Assembly: GCA_027064005.1 (NCBI GenBank)
Contig: JAMOQM010000056.1
Location: 1 to 37,313 of the forward strand
Origin: Candidatus Cloacimonadota bacterium
GTDB lineage: Bacteria; Cloacimonadota; Cloacimonadia; Cloacimonadales; JAMOQM01
Direction of reading: 5' to 3'
DNA length: 37,313 bases
Both the position numbers and the translations under genes were made by a program. This document shows positions 7,759 through 16,427 of the stretch, piece after piece (the stretch's first letter is position 1; every line of letters starts with the position of its first letter). The notes beneath the pieces were generated by a model. The model made no database searches. It worked only from the letters and a program-made list of their open reading frames with translations, and was not told the origin of the DNA.

Positions 7759-8371
7759 CAGTTTCCTCACTTATTATTTTTTTAATTATCAATGTATTTA
7801 TTTCTTCAATTGTTTTTTTTCCGTCAATCACAAAAAATCTTTTTTCCTTTTTAGACATTTCTAAAAAAGCATTTCTTACTTTTTGATGAAATTCGATATT
7901 TTCTTTTTCTAATCGATCTTTCTTTTCGTTAGGAATTCTGGAAAGCCCGATTTCAGGCGGTAAATCGATAATGAAAGTAATATCCGGCACCAAATTAAAA
8001 GTCGCAAACTTAGTTAAAAGTTTGATAAATTTATTGTCGCCTTTTCTTCCGGCTCCCTGATAGGCAATCGTCGAATCATAATAACGATCGCTTATGACAA
8101 ATTTATTTTCCTTTAAAGCAGGTAAAATCCACTCACCTGTGTGTTGAACTCGGCTCGCCATATATAAAAGTAATTCTGTTTCAGGTAACATTTCCATATT
8201 TTCGCTATCAAGAAGTATCTTTCGAATATCTTCCGATATTTTCGGACCACCCGGTTCACGCGTTAAAAGCACTTCATAATTATGTTCTTCAAAGTATTTT
8301 TTTAATAATTTTGATTGAGTACTTTTCCCGCACCCTTCAATTCCTTCAAATGTTATAAACAACGGTTTCAT
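7748..8371 (-). CDS. tmk: Thymidylate kinase
   Basis: A 207-aa dTMP kinase that makes dTDP for DNA synthesis. P-loop FEGIEGCGKST is at residues 8-18. The DR-type TREPGG motif is near 36-41, and YMASRVQHTGEWILPAL and ISDRYYDSTIAYQG are the nucleoside-binding segments. The length is normal for the family (about 205-215 aa). It sits between nadB (1-nt overlap) and ctpA (11-nt overlap) in the long minus-strand run, so cotranscription is likely. The product also feeds dTDP chemistry indirectly (dTTP for RfbA upstream), though that link may be incidental. Confidence 0.96.
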   Translation of the reverse strand: MKPLFITFEGIEGCGKSTQSKLLKKYFEEHNYEVLLTREPGGPKISEDIRKILLDSENMEMLPETELLLYMASRVQHTGEWILPALKENKFVISDRYYDSTIAYQGAGRKGDNKFIKLLTKFATFNLVPDITFIIDLPPEIGLSRIPNEKKDRLEKENIEFHQKVRNAFLEMSKKEKRFFVIDGKKTIEEINTLIIKKIISEETDEN

Positions 8372-9969
8372 TAAATTATAGTATCCTTTTTAAAATTCAA
8401 ATCGTCTCTATTGGGATAATCAATTACGGAATGAGATCCTCGACTTTCTTTTCTGGAAATTGCAGCTCTAATAATTAATTGAGCAACAATAGCGAGATTT
8501 CTTGTCTCGATAACTTCTTTTTTAACAGGATTATGTTGGTAGAAATTATTGATTTCCGTGTAAATATTATCAATTCTCTTCAAAGCGTATTTCAGCAATC
8601 TTCGAGACCGCGTAATCCCGACGTATCCGTTCATAATCGTCTTAATTATTTCATTATTATGAGAAATTATTACCCATTCATTTTCATTAAATTCTCCAAC
8701 ATCTTGCCATTCCATAATTGATGGAAATTCCACGTCTTGATCCATAGAAGGATGTTTAGAAGCCCGATAAGCAATAACTCCCGCTTCTAAAAGTGAATTT
8801 GAAGCTAAACGATTTGCACCGTGTAATCCGGTACAAGCAGATTCACCGGCAACAAACAGATTCTTAATATCAGTCAACCCATCAACTGTGGAAAGGACAC
8901 CGCCGCAAAAATAATGAGCAGCCGGAGCAATAGGAATCGGTTCTTTTGTAAAATCAATTCCCCGTTTGGTTAATTTGTAATCAATAAATTTAAAATGATT
9001 TTTTAATTTATCTCGATCAATACCCGTCGCATCCAAATATGCAAATTTCTCACCACGTTTTTTTATTTCTAATTCAATCGCTCTGGAAACAATATCTCGT
9101 GGTGCTAAACTTCCTAATTTATGATATTTCTCCATAAAAGTTTCACCATTTTGAAGACGCAAAATTGCCCCTTCTCCGCGAACAGCTTCACTAATTAAAA
9201 ACGTATCTCCGGTTGGAGAATAAAAAGCAGTTGGATGAAATTGCACAAATTCCATATTAGCCACTCTCGCACCAGCCAAATGAGCCATCGCATAACCATC
9301 GCCGGTTGCAACTTCAGGATTGGTTGTATGTGAATAAACTTGCGATCCCCCACCGGTTGCCAACATAGTTTTTTTAGCACGAAAAGCTGTTACTTTATTG
9401 TTCTCGGTGTTTAAAATATAAGCTCCCCAACATGTTCTCTGAGGAATGAATTCATCAGTTTCATAAACATGATGTTGAGTAATTAGGTCAACCGCCATCT
9501 GATTTTCATAAATATCAATATTTGCATTCTCCCTAACTCGGGCAATTAATGCTTTTTCTACTTCATGACCTGTTGAATCGGCGGCAAAAGCAATTCTTTT
9601 ATGAGAATGACCGCCTTCTCTTGTCAAAGCAATATTTTCGATAGATCTATCCAAACGAATATTTTCTTTATTGAAATCAGTACCGATTTTGATTAAATAA
9701 TCAATAAGATCCGGACCTTCTTCAATAATTTTCCGAATAACAGAAATTTTACCCAATTCCGCACCGGCGGTAAATGTGTCTTGAATATGATTTTCAAACG
9801 CATCCTCTTTATTAATTACAGCCGCAATTCCACCTTGAGCGTATTCAGTATTGCAAGTGCTTAGTTTTTCTTTTGAAACAATGGCAACCGCTCCTTTTTT
9901 AGAAGCTTCCAAAGCGAAAATTAACCCGCCGATACCACTTCCAATTACCAAATAATCATAATTTTTCAT
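8371..9969 (-). CDS. nadB: L-aspartate oxidase
   Basis: A 532-aa FAD-dependent oxidase converting L-aspartate to iminoaspartate, the first step of de novo NAD synthesis. FAD-binding GSGIGGLIFALEASKKG is near residues 8-24. The family patterns NTEYAQGGIAAV, GGHSHKRI, FVQFHPTAFY, SEAVRGEGAIL and NLFVAGESACTGLHGANRLA are present, with an active-site APAAHYFCGGV segment. The C-terminal helical domain is present and the length is normal. The related fumarate reductases and succinate dehydrogenases are longer and differ in these motifs. AGGGG precedes the ATG. nadA and nadC are not in the window. Confidence 0.95.
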   Translation of the reverse strand: MKNYDYLVIGSGIGGLIFALEASKKGAVAIVSKEKLSTCNTEYAQGGIAAVINKEDAFENHIQDTFTAGAELGKISVIRKIIEEGPDLIDYLIKIGTDFNKENIRLDRSIENIALTREGGHSHKRIAFAADSTGHEVEKALIARVRENANIDIYENQMAVDLITQHHVYETDEFIPQRTCWGAYILNTENNKVTAFRAKKTMLATGGGSQVYSHTTNPEVATGDGYAMAHLAGARVANMEFVQFHPTAFYSPTGDTFLISEAVRGEGAILRLQNGETFMEKYHKLGSLAPRDIVSRAIELEIKKRGEKFAYLDATGIDRDKLKNHFKFIDYKLTKRGIDFTKEPIPIAPAAHYFCGGVLSTVDGLTDIKNLFVAGESACTGLHGANRLASNSLLEAGVIAYRASKHPSMDQDVEFPSIMEWQDVGEFNENEWVIISHNNEIIKTIMNGYVGITRSRRLLKYALKRIDNIYTEINNFYQHNPVKKEVIETRNLAIVAQLIIRAAISRKESRGSHSVIDYPNRDDLNFKKDTII

Positions 9970-9977
9970 TATAGCCC

Positions 9978-10430
9978 CTAATTTCCATAAAAGGCACCCA
10001 TTTCAAAAGCGTCTTCGACAGGATCTTTATAATATTTTTTTCTAACTCTCAATTCTTTAAACCCTAATTTTTTATACAAGTTAATCGCCCCAATATTAGT
10101 TACGCGAACTTCTAGAAAAAATTTGGTTACTCCCTGTTTAATTTGTTCAGAAATTATTTCGGACAGGAAATATTGTCCCAAACCTTTTTTTCGATAAGGA
10201 AGATCAATAGCTACATTATTAATCAAATATTCATCAATAATTTTCCAACCGCAGATATAACCAATGATTTTGCTTTTAGAAGTATCAATTAGTACTTTGG
10301 AATCATGTTCTCGTATTTCAGAATAGAACATTTCTCTTTCCCAAGCATCAGGGAAAACACGTTTTTCAATTTGGATTATTTCATCCAAATCAGATTCCAG
10401 CATTTTTCTAATGATAAATTTATCCATCAA
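9978..10430 (-). CDS. rimI: Ribosomal protein bS18 alanine N-acetyltransferase (RimI-like GNAT)
   Basis: A 150-aa GNAT-fold acetyltransferase. It opens with IRKMLESDLDEIIQIEKRVFPDAW, characteristic of RimI. The acetyl-CoA site is near residues 75-85 (VAIDLPYRKKGLGQYFLSEI), and it has FFLEVRVTNIGAINLYKKLGF and an aromatic-rich end (RKKYYKDPVEDAFEMG). Length and motifs agree with RimI, which acetylates the N-terminus of ribosomal protein S18. Other small GNATs cannot be fully excluded. It overlaps the transglycosylase stop by 4 nt and lies 8 nt before nadB. Confidence 0.88.
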   Translation of the reverse strand: MMDKFIIRKMLESDLDEIIQIEKRVFPDAWEREMFYSEIREHDSKVLIDTSKSKIIGYICGWKIIDEYLINNVAIDLPYRKKGLGQYFLSEIISEQIKQGVTKFFLEVRVTNIGAINLYKKLGFKELRVRKKYYKDPVEDAFEMGAFYGN

Positions 10431-11926
10431 TATCTAAGTTTTTGACCCGGGTAAATTGCGATAAAAGTCTTACCGTTTTTCTTTTTTATTCTTAAATTGT
10501 TTTTAGCAATCAGTGCTTTCGTAGTTACTCCTAATTTATGAGAAATCTTACTGATTGAATCCCCCGCTTTGACCTTATATATTTTGGAATTTTTCTTTTT
10601 GGAATAAGAGACATTTCCACCGAAAAGACGCAATTTCTGTCCGGGCTTTATAACGCTGCTATGAAGATTATTCGCAACTTTAATTTTATAAATCGTTGTA
10701 TGATATTTTTTAGCAATTCCATATAAAGTATCGCCTTTTTTTACAACATGATATCTATAATATCCCGAATTCTTTTTCAAAAATTGTTTTTCGACCAAAG
10801 CTAACTTTGCAGTATTTGGCACAGAATCTTTAGGAAGCAAAATATCAAATTCACCTTTTGGCAAAATAACATCATTAATTGGGGAATATTTCTTTCTTCT
10901 GCGTTTGTAAATTTTTATCCAGGGATTATTTTCCCAAACTTTACTTACAACAGTTCCCTGCATTTTTGCCCATTGATCTATTTTGTAATATCCGTTTAGT
11001 TTAAGATGAACTTTTCGGACATTGTCGCAAATATATGGATCACGTTTAAAAGTTTTACCGAATATTTTTTCCTCATTAAGAAAAATTGTTTTGATTGCAA
11101 TTGCTCTCCAAAGATATTTGTTAGTTTCGTCAACTCTCATAATCAAATCCGAGAAAGTCTTTCCACCTTGTTGCTTAACAATTTTAGAGATACTTCCAAC
11201 TCCGGCATTATAAGAACACATAGCTAAAAGCCAATCTTTTACGCCTCGTTTTCTTTCGAGATAGTGATAGCTGTTTTTAAGATATTTTGCCGCAGCTTTG
11301 GTTGATTTAAAAACATTTCGTCTTTCATCGATATATGAATTAACTTTTAAACCGTAACCTTTTCCGGTAGATCTCATAAATTGCCATATCCCTGCCGCAC
11401 CAACCGATGAGGTTGCCATTGGATTCAAAAAACTTTCCGCAACAGCTAAATATTTGGCATCAAGAGGAATATTTTCTTCAGTAAATATAGAATCAATTAA
11501 AGTAAAATATCTTCCACTTCTTGGAATAAATCTGTGAGCGTGTTTTAATTCACTATTAAAAATCTTCTTAAATTTAGTACGAATCCGATCATTTTTCAAA
11601 TAAAATTTTTGACCTGCAAAATAAACAGAATCAGGTATCTCAAAATTAGGATTTATGGTTAAACGGCTATTGGCATCGTCTAATGAAACTCTTAGAGAAT
11701 CAATAGTGTCATATAATGTATCCACCAAAGCTTGAAGAGAATCGATAACTTCACTTTGATTATCAATCATTTTAGTAAGAGTATCAACTTTGGTCAAAAC
11801 CACAATAGAGTCTTTTTCTAAAGCTATAGATTGCGGTTTCTTAATAGCATTTTTATGAAACAGATTAAAATCGTAACTACATCCAAATGAAGAAATTACA
11901 AGCAGTATTAGTAGTATTTTTTTCAT
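10427..11926 (-). CDS. Membrane-bound lytic murein transglycosylase, SLT plus two LysM (MltD-like lipoprotein)
   Basis: A 499-aa lipoprotein enzyme. The N-terminus KKILLILLVISSFGC has a lipobox with Cys16. Residues about 36-90 are a heptad-rich probable coiled coil (IDSLQALVDTLYDTIDSL). The SLT domain spans about 135-290, with catalytic Glu164 (AVAESFLNP), SSVGAAGIWQFM and MCSYNAGVGSI. Two LysM domains follow: YHVVKKGDTLYGIAKKY near 391-434 and YKVKAGDSISKISHKLG near 449-499. This is the MltD arrangement: cleavage of peptidoglycan glycan strands with formation of 1,6-anhydro-muropeptides, tethered to a membrane. It follows rfbB after 8 nt and overlaps rimI by 4 nt. Confidence 0.92.
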   Translation of the reverse strand: MKKILLILLVISSFGCSYDFNLFHKNAIKKPQSIALEKDSIVVLTKVDTLTKMIDNQSEVIDSLQALVDTLYDTIDSLRVSLDDANSRLTINPNFEIPDSVYFAGQKFYLKNDRIRTKFKKIFNSELKHAHRFIPRSGRYFTLIDSIFTEENIPLDAKYLAVAESFLNPMATSSVGAAGIWQFMRSTGKGYGLKVNSYIDERRNVFKSTKAAAKYLKNSYHYLERKRGVKDWLLAMCSYNAGVGSISKIVKQQGGKTFSDLIMRVDETNKYLWRAIAIKTIFLNEEKIFGKTFKRDPYICDNVRKVHLKLNGYYKIDQWAKMQGTVVSKVWENNPWIKIYKRRRKKYSPINDVILPKGEFDILLPKDSVPNTAKLALVEKQFLKKNSGYYRYHVVKKGDTLYGIAKKYHTTIYKIKVANNLHSSVIKPGQKLRLFGGNVSYSKKKNSKIYKVKAGDSISKISHKLGVTTKALIAKNNLRIKKKNGKTFIAIYPGQKLRY

Positions 11927-11934
11927 ATCATTTT

Positions 11935-12951
11935 TTATCTTTCAGAATATTGTTTACGATAATATTCAAGATATTCTCCATTTACAATATTTTCTGTCCA
12001 TTTTTTAAAATTAAGATACCATTCAACCGTATTATTAATTCCATCTTGAAATTCTACTTGCGGTTTCCATCCTAATTCTTCTCTAATTTTAGAAGAATCA
12101 ATAGCATATCTTCTATCGTGTCCGGGTCTATCTTTTACATAAGTTATTAAGTTTTCACTTTTACCTAATTTTTTCAATATCAATTTAATCAAATCGATAT
12201 TTGTCCATTCATTACTACTTCCGATATTATAAACTTCTCCGGGTTTTCCCTTGTGCAAAACAGCATCGATTGCTCGGCAATGATCTTCGACATAAATCCA
12301 ATCACGAACGTTCTTCCCATCACCATAAACAGGTAATTTTTTGTCATTAACGGCGTTGTTAATCATCAAAGGAATGAGTTTTTCCGGGAATTGATATGGG
12401 CCGTAGTTATTGCTACAACGCGTAATATTTACATTTTGACCGTAAGTTTTATAAGCAGCTCTAACCAATAAATCCGAAGAAGCTTTACTGGCGGCATAAG
12501 GGCTATTTGGCGAAATATTATTTTCTTCCGTAAAGAATCCTTCATTACCGAGAGATCCATAAACTTCATCAGTAGAAATATGAACAAATTTTTGAATGTT
12601 ATGTTCTCTGGAATAAGTTAGAAGGTTATTTGTTCCTAAAATATTTGTTTTAATAAATACTTCTGAATCCAAAATGCTTCTATCAACGTGAGATTCGGCG
12701 GCAAAATGGACAACGAAATCCGGATTATATTCTTCAAAGACATTTTTCACATCTTTAGAATTGGTGATATCGCCTTTAACAAAAGCGTAATTGGAATTAT
12801 CTTCAATTGATGACAAATTGCTTAAATTGCCTGCATAAGTCAAACTGTCAAAATTAATAATACTATATTCTTTATGATTTTTCAAAAAATACAGAATAAA
12901 ATTCGACCCAATAAAACCGGCTCCACCTGTTACCAAAATAATTTTACTCAT
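11935..12951 (-). CDS. rfbB: dTDP-glucose 4,6-dehydratase
   Basis: A 338-aa extended SDR that converts dTDP-D-glucose to dTDP-4-keto-6-deoxyglucose. Motifs are VTGGAGFIGSNF at residues 6-17, HFAAESHVDRSI, STDEVYGSLG and YAASKAS (YxxxK). RCSNNYGPYQFPEKLIPL and the GDGKNVRDWIYVEDHCRAI segment are diagnostic of RmlB. It begins directly after the rfbA stop (TAA-ATG), with AAGGAG inside the rfbA end as its ribosome binding site. No rfbC or rfbD follows, so the final sugar depends on genes elsewhere. Confidence 0.96.
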   Translation of the reverse strand: MSKIILVTGGAGFIGSNFILYFLKNHKEYSIINFDSLTYAGNLSNLSSIEDNSNYAFVKGDITNSKDVKNVFEEYNPDFVVHFAAESHVDRSILDSEVFIKTNILGTNNLLTYSREHNIQKFVHISTDEVYGSLGNEGFFTEENNISPNSPYAASKASSDLLVRAAYKTYGQNVNITRCSNNYGPYQFPEKLIPLMINNAVNDKKLPVYGDGKNVRDWIYVEDHCRAIDAVLHKGKPGEVYNIGSSNEWTNIDLIKLILKKLGKSENLITYVKDRPGHDRRYAIDSSKIREELGWKPQVEFQDGINNTVEWYLNFKKWTENIVNGEYLEYYRKQYSER

Positions 12952-13674
12952 TTATATCTCCTTCTTTAATTCGTATGCATGTTGGTTTGCTTTATGATAA
13001 GATGGAAAAGTACCGGCATCTGTCCACCAGCCTTTCAAAACATCATAACTTAATTCATCTAATTTAATATAATAATTGTTAACGTCTGTAATTTCTAATT
13101 CTCCGCGGTTGGAAGGTTTTAATTTTTTAATAAAATCAAAAACCTTGTTGTCATACATATAAATACCGGTTACACAAAAATTGCTTTTGGGATTTGCCGG
13201 TTTTTCTTCAATAGAAATAATTTTATTATTTGAAATATCGGCGACACCATAACGAGAAGGATCTTCAACTTCTTTAATAAGAATTTTTGCTCCGATTTTT
13301 TGTTTTTTAAAATTGCTCACATAATGTCCGATATTATCATTAAAAATATTATCACCCAAAATTACAACAACATAATCATTTCCAACAAAATTTTCCGCCA
13401 ATCCCAAAGCTTGAGCAATACCGCCCGGCTCATCTTGAACTTTATAAGTAAATTTACAGCCAAAATCTTTACCGCTTCCCAATAAATTTACAACTGCCCC
13501 CATATGTTCAATACCGGTAATAATGAGAATTTCATCAATTCCCGCATCCAATAATTTTTGAATTGGATGAAAAATCATCGGTTTTTCTCCCACCGGAAGA
13601 AGGTGTTTATTGGTAACTTTTGTCAAAGGGAACAATCTTGAACCTGTTCCGCCTGCTAAAACAACGCCTTTCAT
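12952..13674 (-). CDS. rfbA: Glucose-1-phosphate thymidylyltransferase, short form
   Basis: A 240-aa nucleotidyltransferase making dTDP-glucose from dTTP and glucose-1-phosphate. The signature LAGGTGSRLFPLTKVTNKHL is at residues 6-25, followed by PVGEKPMIFHPIQ, VILGDNIF (metal-binding Asp) and SIEEKPANPKS. It ends with LKGWWTDAGTFPSYHKANQ. It lacks the C-terminal extension of the roughly 290-aa enterobacterial RmlA, so it belongs to the short class. Adjacent rfbB supports the thymidylyl assignment. A related CTP- or UTP-using enzyme is less likely. Confidence 0.9.
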   Translation of the reverse strand: MKGVVLAGGTGSRLFPLTKVTNKHLLPVGEKPMIFHPIQKLLDAGIDEILIITGIEHMGAVVNLLGSGKDFGCKFTYKVQDEPGGIAQALGLAENFVGNDYVVVILGDNIFNDNIGHYVSNFKKQKIGAKILIKEVEDPSRYGVADISNNKIISIEEKPANPKSNFCVTGIYMYDNKVFDFIKKLKPSNRGELEITDVNNYYIKLDELSYDVLKGWWTDAGTFPSYHKANQHAYELKKEI

Positions 13675-13686
13675 ATTTAAAAATCC

Positions 13687-14325
13687 TTACTTATCCAATA
13701 AGTTTGCTAATTCGTTTTTGTCTTCAATACTTGTTAATAACAAATCTTTTTTAGTTTTGTTACCGTTGATATTTAAAATATTTAGTTTTCCTGAACATTT
13801 ACTGATGTCATTCTTGAAATCACAATAAGCTCCAATCACAACAAGTTCGCCGGATTCAATTTTTTCAGAAAAATGTTTTACCGAAAAACTAACTTGGTAG
13901 TCGATATTTTGAATAATATTTTCAACTAAAGTTTTATTGTTTTTACCTTGATAAACTTGCTGAAAATTATCCAGTTCGGATTTAATCCCATCAGTTTCGT
14001 TTGAATAATCTGTAAAATAAGCTTTTACTGCTCCACAATCGGAATGACCAACAATTAATAAAATCGGAGTGTGTAAATGCAAAATTCCATATTCTACAGC
14101 TCCGATATTTGTGGTAACTTGATTTCCAAGATTTCTCACGACAAATATTTTATTAATTGATTCTTGAGCAAAAAAGCTATTTTGAACTCGACTGTCGGAA
14201 CAAGTTACAAGGGTAATATCAGGATTTTGCCCATTTGAAATCGACTTAAAATCATTTTCGCAATGTTTTTTTAAGAACTTTCTATTATCAGAAATCAGTG
14301 TATTCATTAGTTTGGATATTTTCAT
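13687..14325 (-). CDS. Beta-class carbonic anhydrase
   Basis: A 212-aa zinc enzyme interconverting CO2 and bicarbonate. Zinc ligands are Cys42 (TCSDSRVQ), His94 and Cys97 (GHSDCGAVKA), with the Asp44/Arg46 dyad intact. RNLGNQVTTNIGAVEYG is typical of the family. AGGAG lies 6 nt before the ATG. It is 12 nt upstream of rfbA, and immediately downstream of a broken AAA-ATPase-like fragment whose shifted frame runs into this start region. That suggests the gene was joined to its present neighbours by a deletion or insertion. No signal peptide, so it is probably cytoplasmic. Confidence 0.94.
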   Translation of the reverse strand: MKISKLMNTLISDNRKFLKKHCENDFKSISNGQNPDITLVTCSDSRVQNSFFAQESINKIFVVRNLGNQVTTNIGAVEYGILHLHTPILLIVGHSDCGAVKAYFTDYSNETDGIKSELDNFQQVYQGKNNKTLVENIIQNIDYQVSFSVKHFSEKIESGELVVIGAYCDFKNDISKCSGKLNILNINGNKTKKDLLLTSIEDKNELANLLDK

Positions 14326-14541
14326 TTAATTCTCCTAATAATTTCTTTATGATGTCGTAATAACATTCTTGAAAGAACACTTGAGAGTTTTACCAAATCT
14401 ATTTGACCGCAAAAATATCGGCGTTTGATAATTCTCTAATTTTCCGCTAAATTTAGTATTATCGCCAAAACAATATTTTTCTTGAACAATCTGATTGTAA
14501 TTGACGATACAATAAGGGATTCTATTCTTTTGGAACGTCAT
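14326..14541 (-). pseudogene. AAA-ATPase-like (PF09820-type) remnant, truncated and frameshifted
   Basis: The 64-aa track ORF (14347-14541) reads VNYNQIVQEKYCFGDNTKFS, then TPIFLRSNRFGKTLKCS. This resembles the N-terminal P-loop region (typically RPRRFGKSL) of the AAA-ATPase-like proteins that carry PD-(D/E)XK C-termini. Right after KTLKCS the annotated frame goes to FKNVITTS and stops. Shifting by one base gives FQECYYDIIKKLLGEL, the expected continuation for this family as I recall it. That frame then runs into the carbonic anhydrase start. I infer a one-base deletion plus loss of the remaining several hundred codons. ATG 14541 lies 1 nt after the dgt stop with no clear ribosome binding site. 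A genuine small protein is possible but less likely. Confidence 0.55.
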
Positions 14542-14542
14542 A

Positions 14543-15703
14543 CTAAAAATATCGCCCCGGTAAAAGGAGGTTTTTAGCTTCTTCGTTAAAATATCGATCT
14601 GTCATTGTTGCGATAAAATCTCTTACTTTTTCAGCATCATTGAATTGATTCAGATAATTTTCATTTTTATGATTCAAAAAATGTTTAAATATTTTAGATT
14701 CGAAATTACAATTTTTTATATCATCTAAATATTTATCAAATAACAAATCCATCGATCGATAAATAACGCTATTTGCCTGCTTAACTTTTTTATTAGTATA
14801 TATTTTTTCATAATTAAATTTCTTTAATTTTAGAAGAGAATCCGAGGTTTCATTGTCAAATCCAACATAATCTTTTTCAAAACTTTCGATAGCCACGCTT
14901 TTAACCAATCTATCAATAATAGTGCTATTCCTATCTCCGAAAACTTCAACACAATCTTTAGGAAGTTCTTCACGCTTTAAAATATCATACCTGATAGCAT
15001 CTTCAATATCTTGTCCGATATAAGCAATTGTATCGGAAATTCTTACCACACAACCTTCCATTGTAAAAGGCATCCAACCGGGATTTTTACCTTCCATTTT
15101 TTCTGAGATATAAAGATCTATATCTTTTTCGGTTTTATGTAAATTTGGTTTTAACATTTGGTTATGAACTTCTCCATCATGAGAAATAATACCGTCTCTA
15201 ACTTGAAAAGTAAGATTTAAACCGCGACCTTGCCGAGAAATATTATCGACAATATGCATACTTTCGATATTATGATAAAATCGCCCAATCTCATGTTTTT
15301 CGCAACATTTACTCAAAGCTTTTTCTCCGTCATGTCCGAAAGGTGTATGTCCCAAATCATGACCTAAAGCAATCGCTTCAATTAACTCCAAATTTAAACC
15401 CAACATCTTACCAATTGTACGCGAGATTTGAGATACATAAGTTGTATGAATGCTCCGATTACTCATTTCCTCATCAATCATATTTGCAAAAGAAAATACT
15501 TGAGTTTTGCCTTGATAGCGTCGATAAGCACCACTATAAACTATTCTGTCGCGATCAACAGCAAAGGGAAATCTGACATCAAAATCTTTTTCTTCAATTT
15601 TTCGAAAAGCATCGTTGGAATGACAGGCAAATTTGCTCAAATTCATTTCATTTGTTTGAAGCATTCTCGCGGAAATTTCTCTTAATATTTTTTCATTTTT
15701 CAT
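14543..15703 (-). CDS. dgt: dGTPase-like HD-domain deoxynucleoside triphosphohydrolase
   Basis: A 386-aa HD-domain enzyme that removes triphosphate from dNTPs. Motifs are FPFAVDRDRIVYSGAYRRYQ, KTQVF, SIHTTYVSQISRTIGKML and the metal-binding ALGHDLGHTPFGHDGE near residues 112-127. These are followed by HNIESMHIVDNI and VVRISDTIAYIGQDIEDAI. Length and motifs match the shorter Dgt-like class rather than the roughly 500-aa E. coli Dgt. The start overlaps the trmB end by 11 nt, with AGGA upstream. Likely role: control of dNTP pools; substrate preference is not readable from sequence. Confidence 0.92.
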   Translation of the reverse strand: MKNEKILREISARMLQTNEMNLSKFACHSNDAFRKIEEKDFDVRFPFAVDRDRIVYSGAYRRYQGKTQVFSFANMIDEEMSNRSIHTTYVSQISRTIGKMLGLNLELIEAIALGHDLGHTPFGHDGEKALSKCCEKHEIGRFYHNIESMHIVDNISRQGRGLNLTFQVRDGIISHDGEVHNQMLKPNLHKTEKDIDLYISEKMEGKNPGWMPFTMEGCVVRISDTIAYIGQDIEDAIRYDILKREELPKDCVEVFGDRNSTIIDRLVKSVAIESFEKDYVGFDNETSDSLLKLKKFNYEKIYTNKKVKQANSVIYRSMDLLFDKYLDDIKNCNFESKIFKHFLNHKNENYLNQFNDAEKVRDFIATMTDRYFNEEAKNLLLPGRYF

Positions 15704-16325
15704 TTTGTCCTACCTTTTTATAAAACATAAAAGTTGGATGATAGCCTAATTCTGCCCATCTTTCTTCAAAATAAGTTGATATGTGATTCTGCGGTCTTTC
15801 CATTGAATAGCCATTTTCGAAAATTGAGTTAAAATCCGAACGAGAGTTGAAAATTTTTTGAATCCATTTTGCATATTCAGGATGATCGGTTGCAATTTGA
15901 ACTTCGCCGTTTATTTTTAAAATTTTATTTAGAGAATCCAAAAATTTATTTTGAATTAATCTATTTTTATGATGACGTCTTTTCGGCCAAGGATCCGGGT
16001 GTTGGATATAGATTATATCAAAAGAATCTTGCGGAATAAATTCGTTAATTTTTTCATCAACATATAGTTTTATAAGGCGAACATTCTTATTAATTTCCGG
16101 GTCAAGTTTTTTAGTAATTGTAACGATACGTTTTGGTTTTAATTCAATTCCAATAAAATTTACATCTTTTTCAATTGCTGATTTTTTAGCGATAAATTCA
16201 CCTTTACCGCTTCCAATTTCTAAATGAACAGGTTTATCATTCCCGAATATTTTATTAAAATTAAGAGGCAAATCCACTTCTTCAATATCTATAACAAAAA
16301 ATCTAAGTTTTTCTTCTATCGTCAT
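15693..16325 (-). CDS. trmB: tRNA (guanine-46-N7)-methyltransferase
   Basis: A SAM-dependent methyltransferase making m7G46 in the variable loop of tRNA. Motif I is LEIGSGKGEF, followed by FIGIELKPKRI. The TrmB-specific IQHPDPWPKRRHHKNRLIQ is clear, as is GEVQIATDHPEYAKWI and the end STYFEERWAELGYHPTFMFYKK. The track starts at TTG 16355. ATG 16325 is preferred because AGGAG lies 10 nt upstream inside the would-be N-terminal extension, and MTIEEKLRFF is a plausible start. It appears to head the long minus-strand run (trmB-dgt-can-rfbAB and onward). A TTGACA box at 16376-16381 (minus strand) lies about 50 nt upstream, but no convincing -10 is seen. Confidence 0.94.
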   Translation of the reverse strand: MTIEEKLRFFVIDIEEVDLPLNFNKIFGNDKPVHLEIGSGKGEFIAKKSAIEKDVNFIGIELKPKRIVTITKKLDPEINKNVRLIKLYVDEKINEFIPQDSFDIIYIQHPDPWPKRRHHKNRLIQNKFLDSLNKILKINGEVQIATDHPEYAKWIQKIFNSRSDFNSIFENGYSMERPQNHISTYFEERWAELGYHPTFMFYKKVGQNEK

Positions 16326-16427
16326 TACTATTAAGCTCCTTTTAAGTAAATCCAAAAAAAGTTAGCCTTAATGATTGTCAACTAAACATCTTATTTTAGA
16401 AATTAAATTTAAACAAATCCTGCTATT

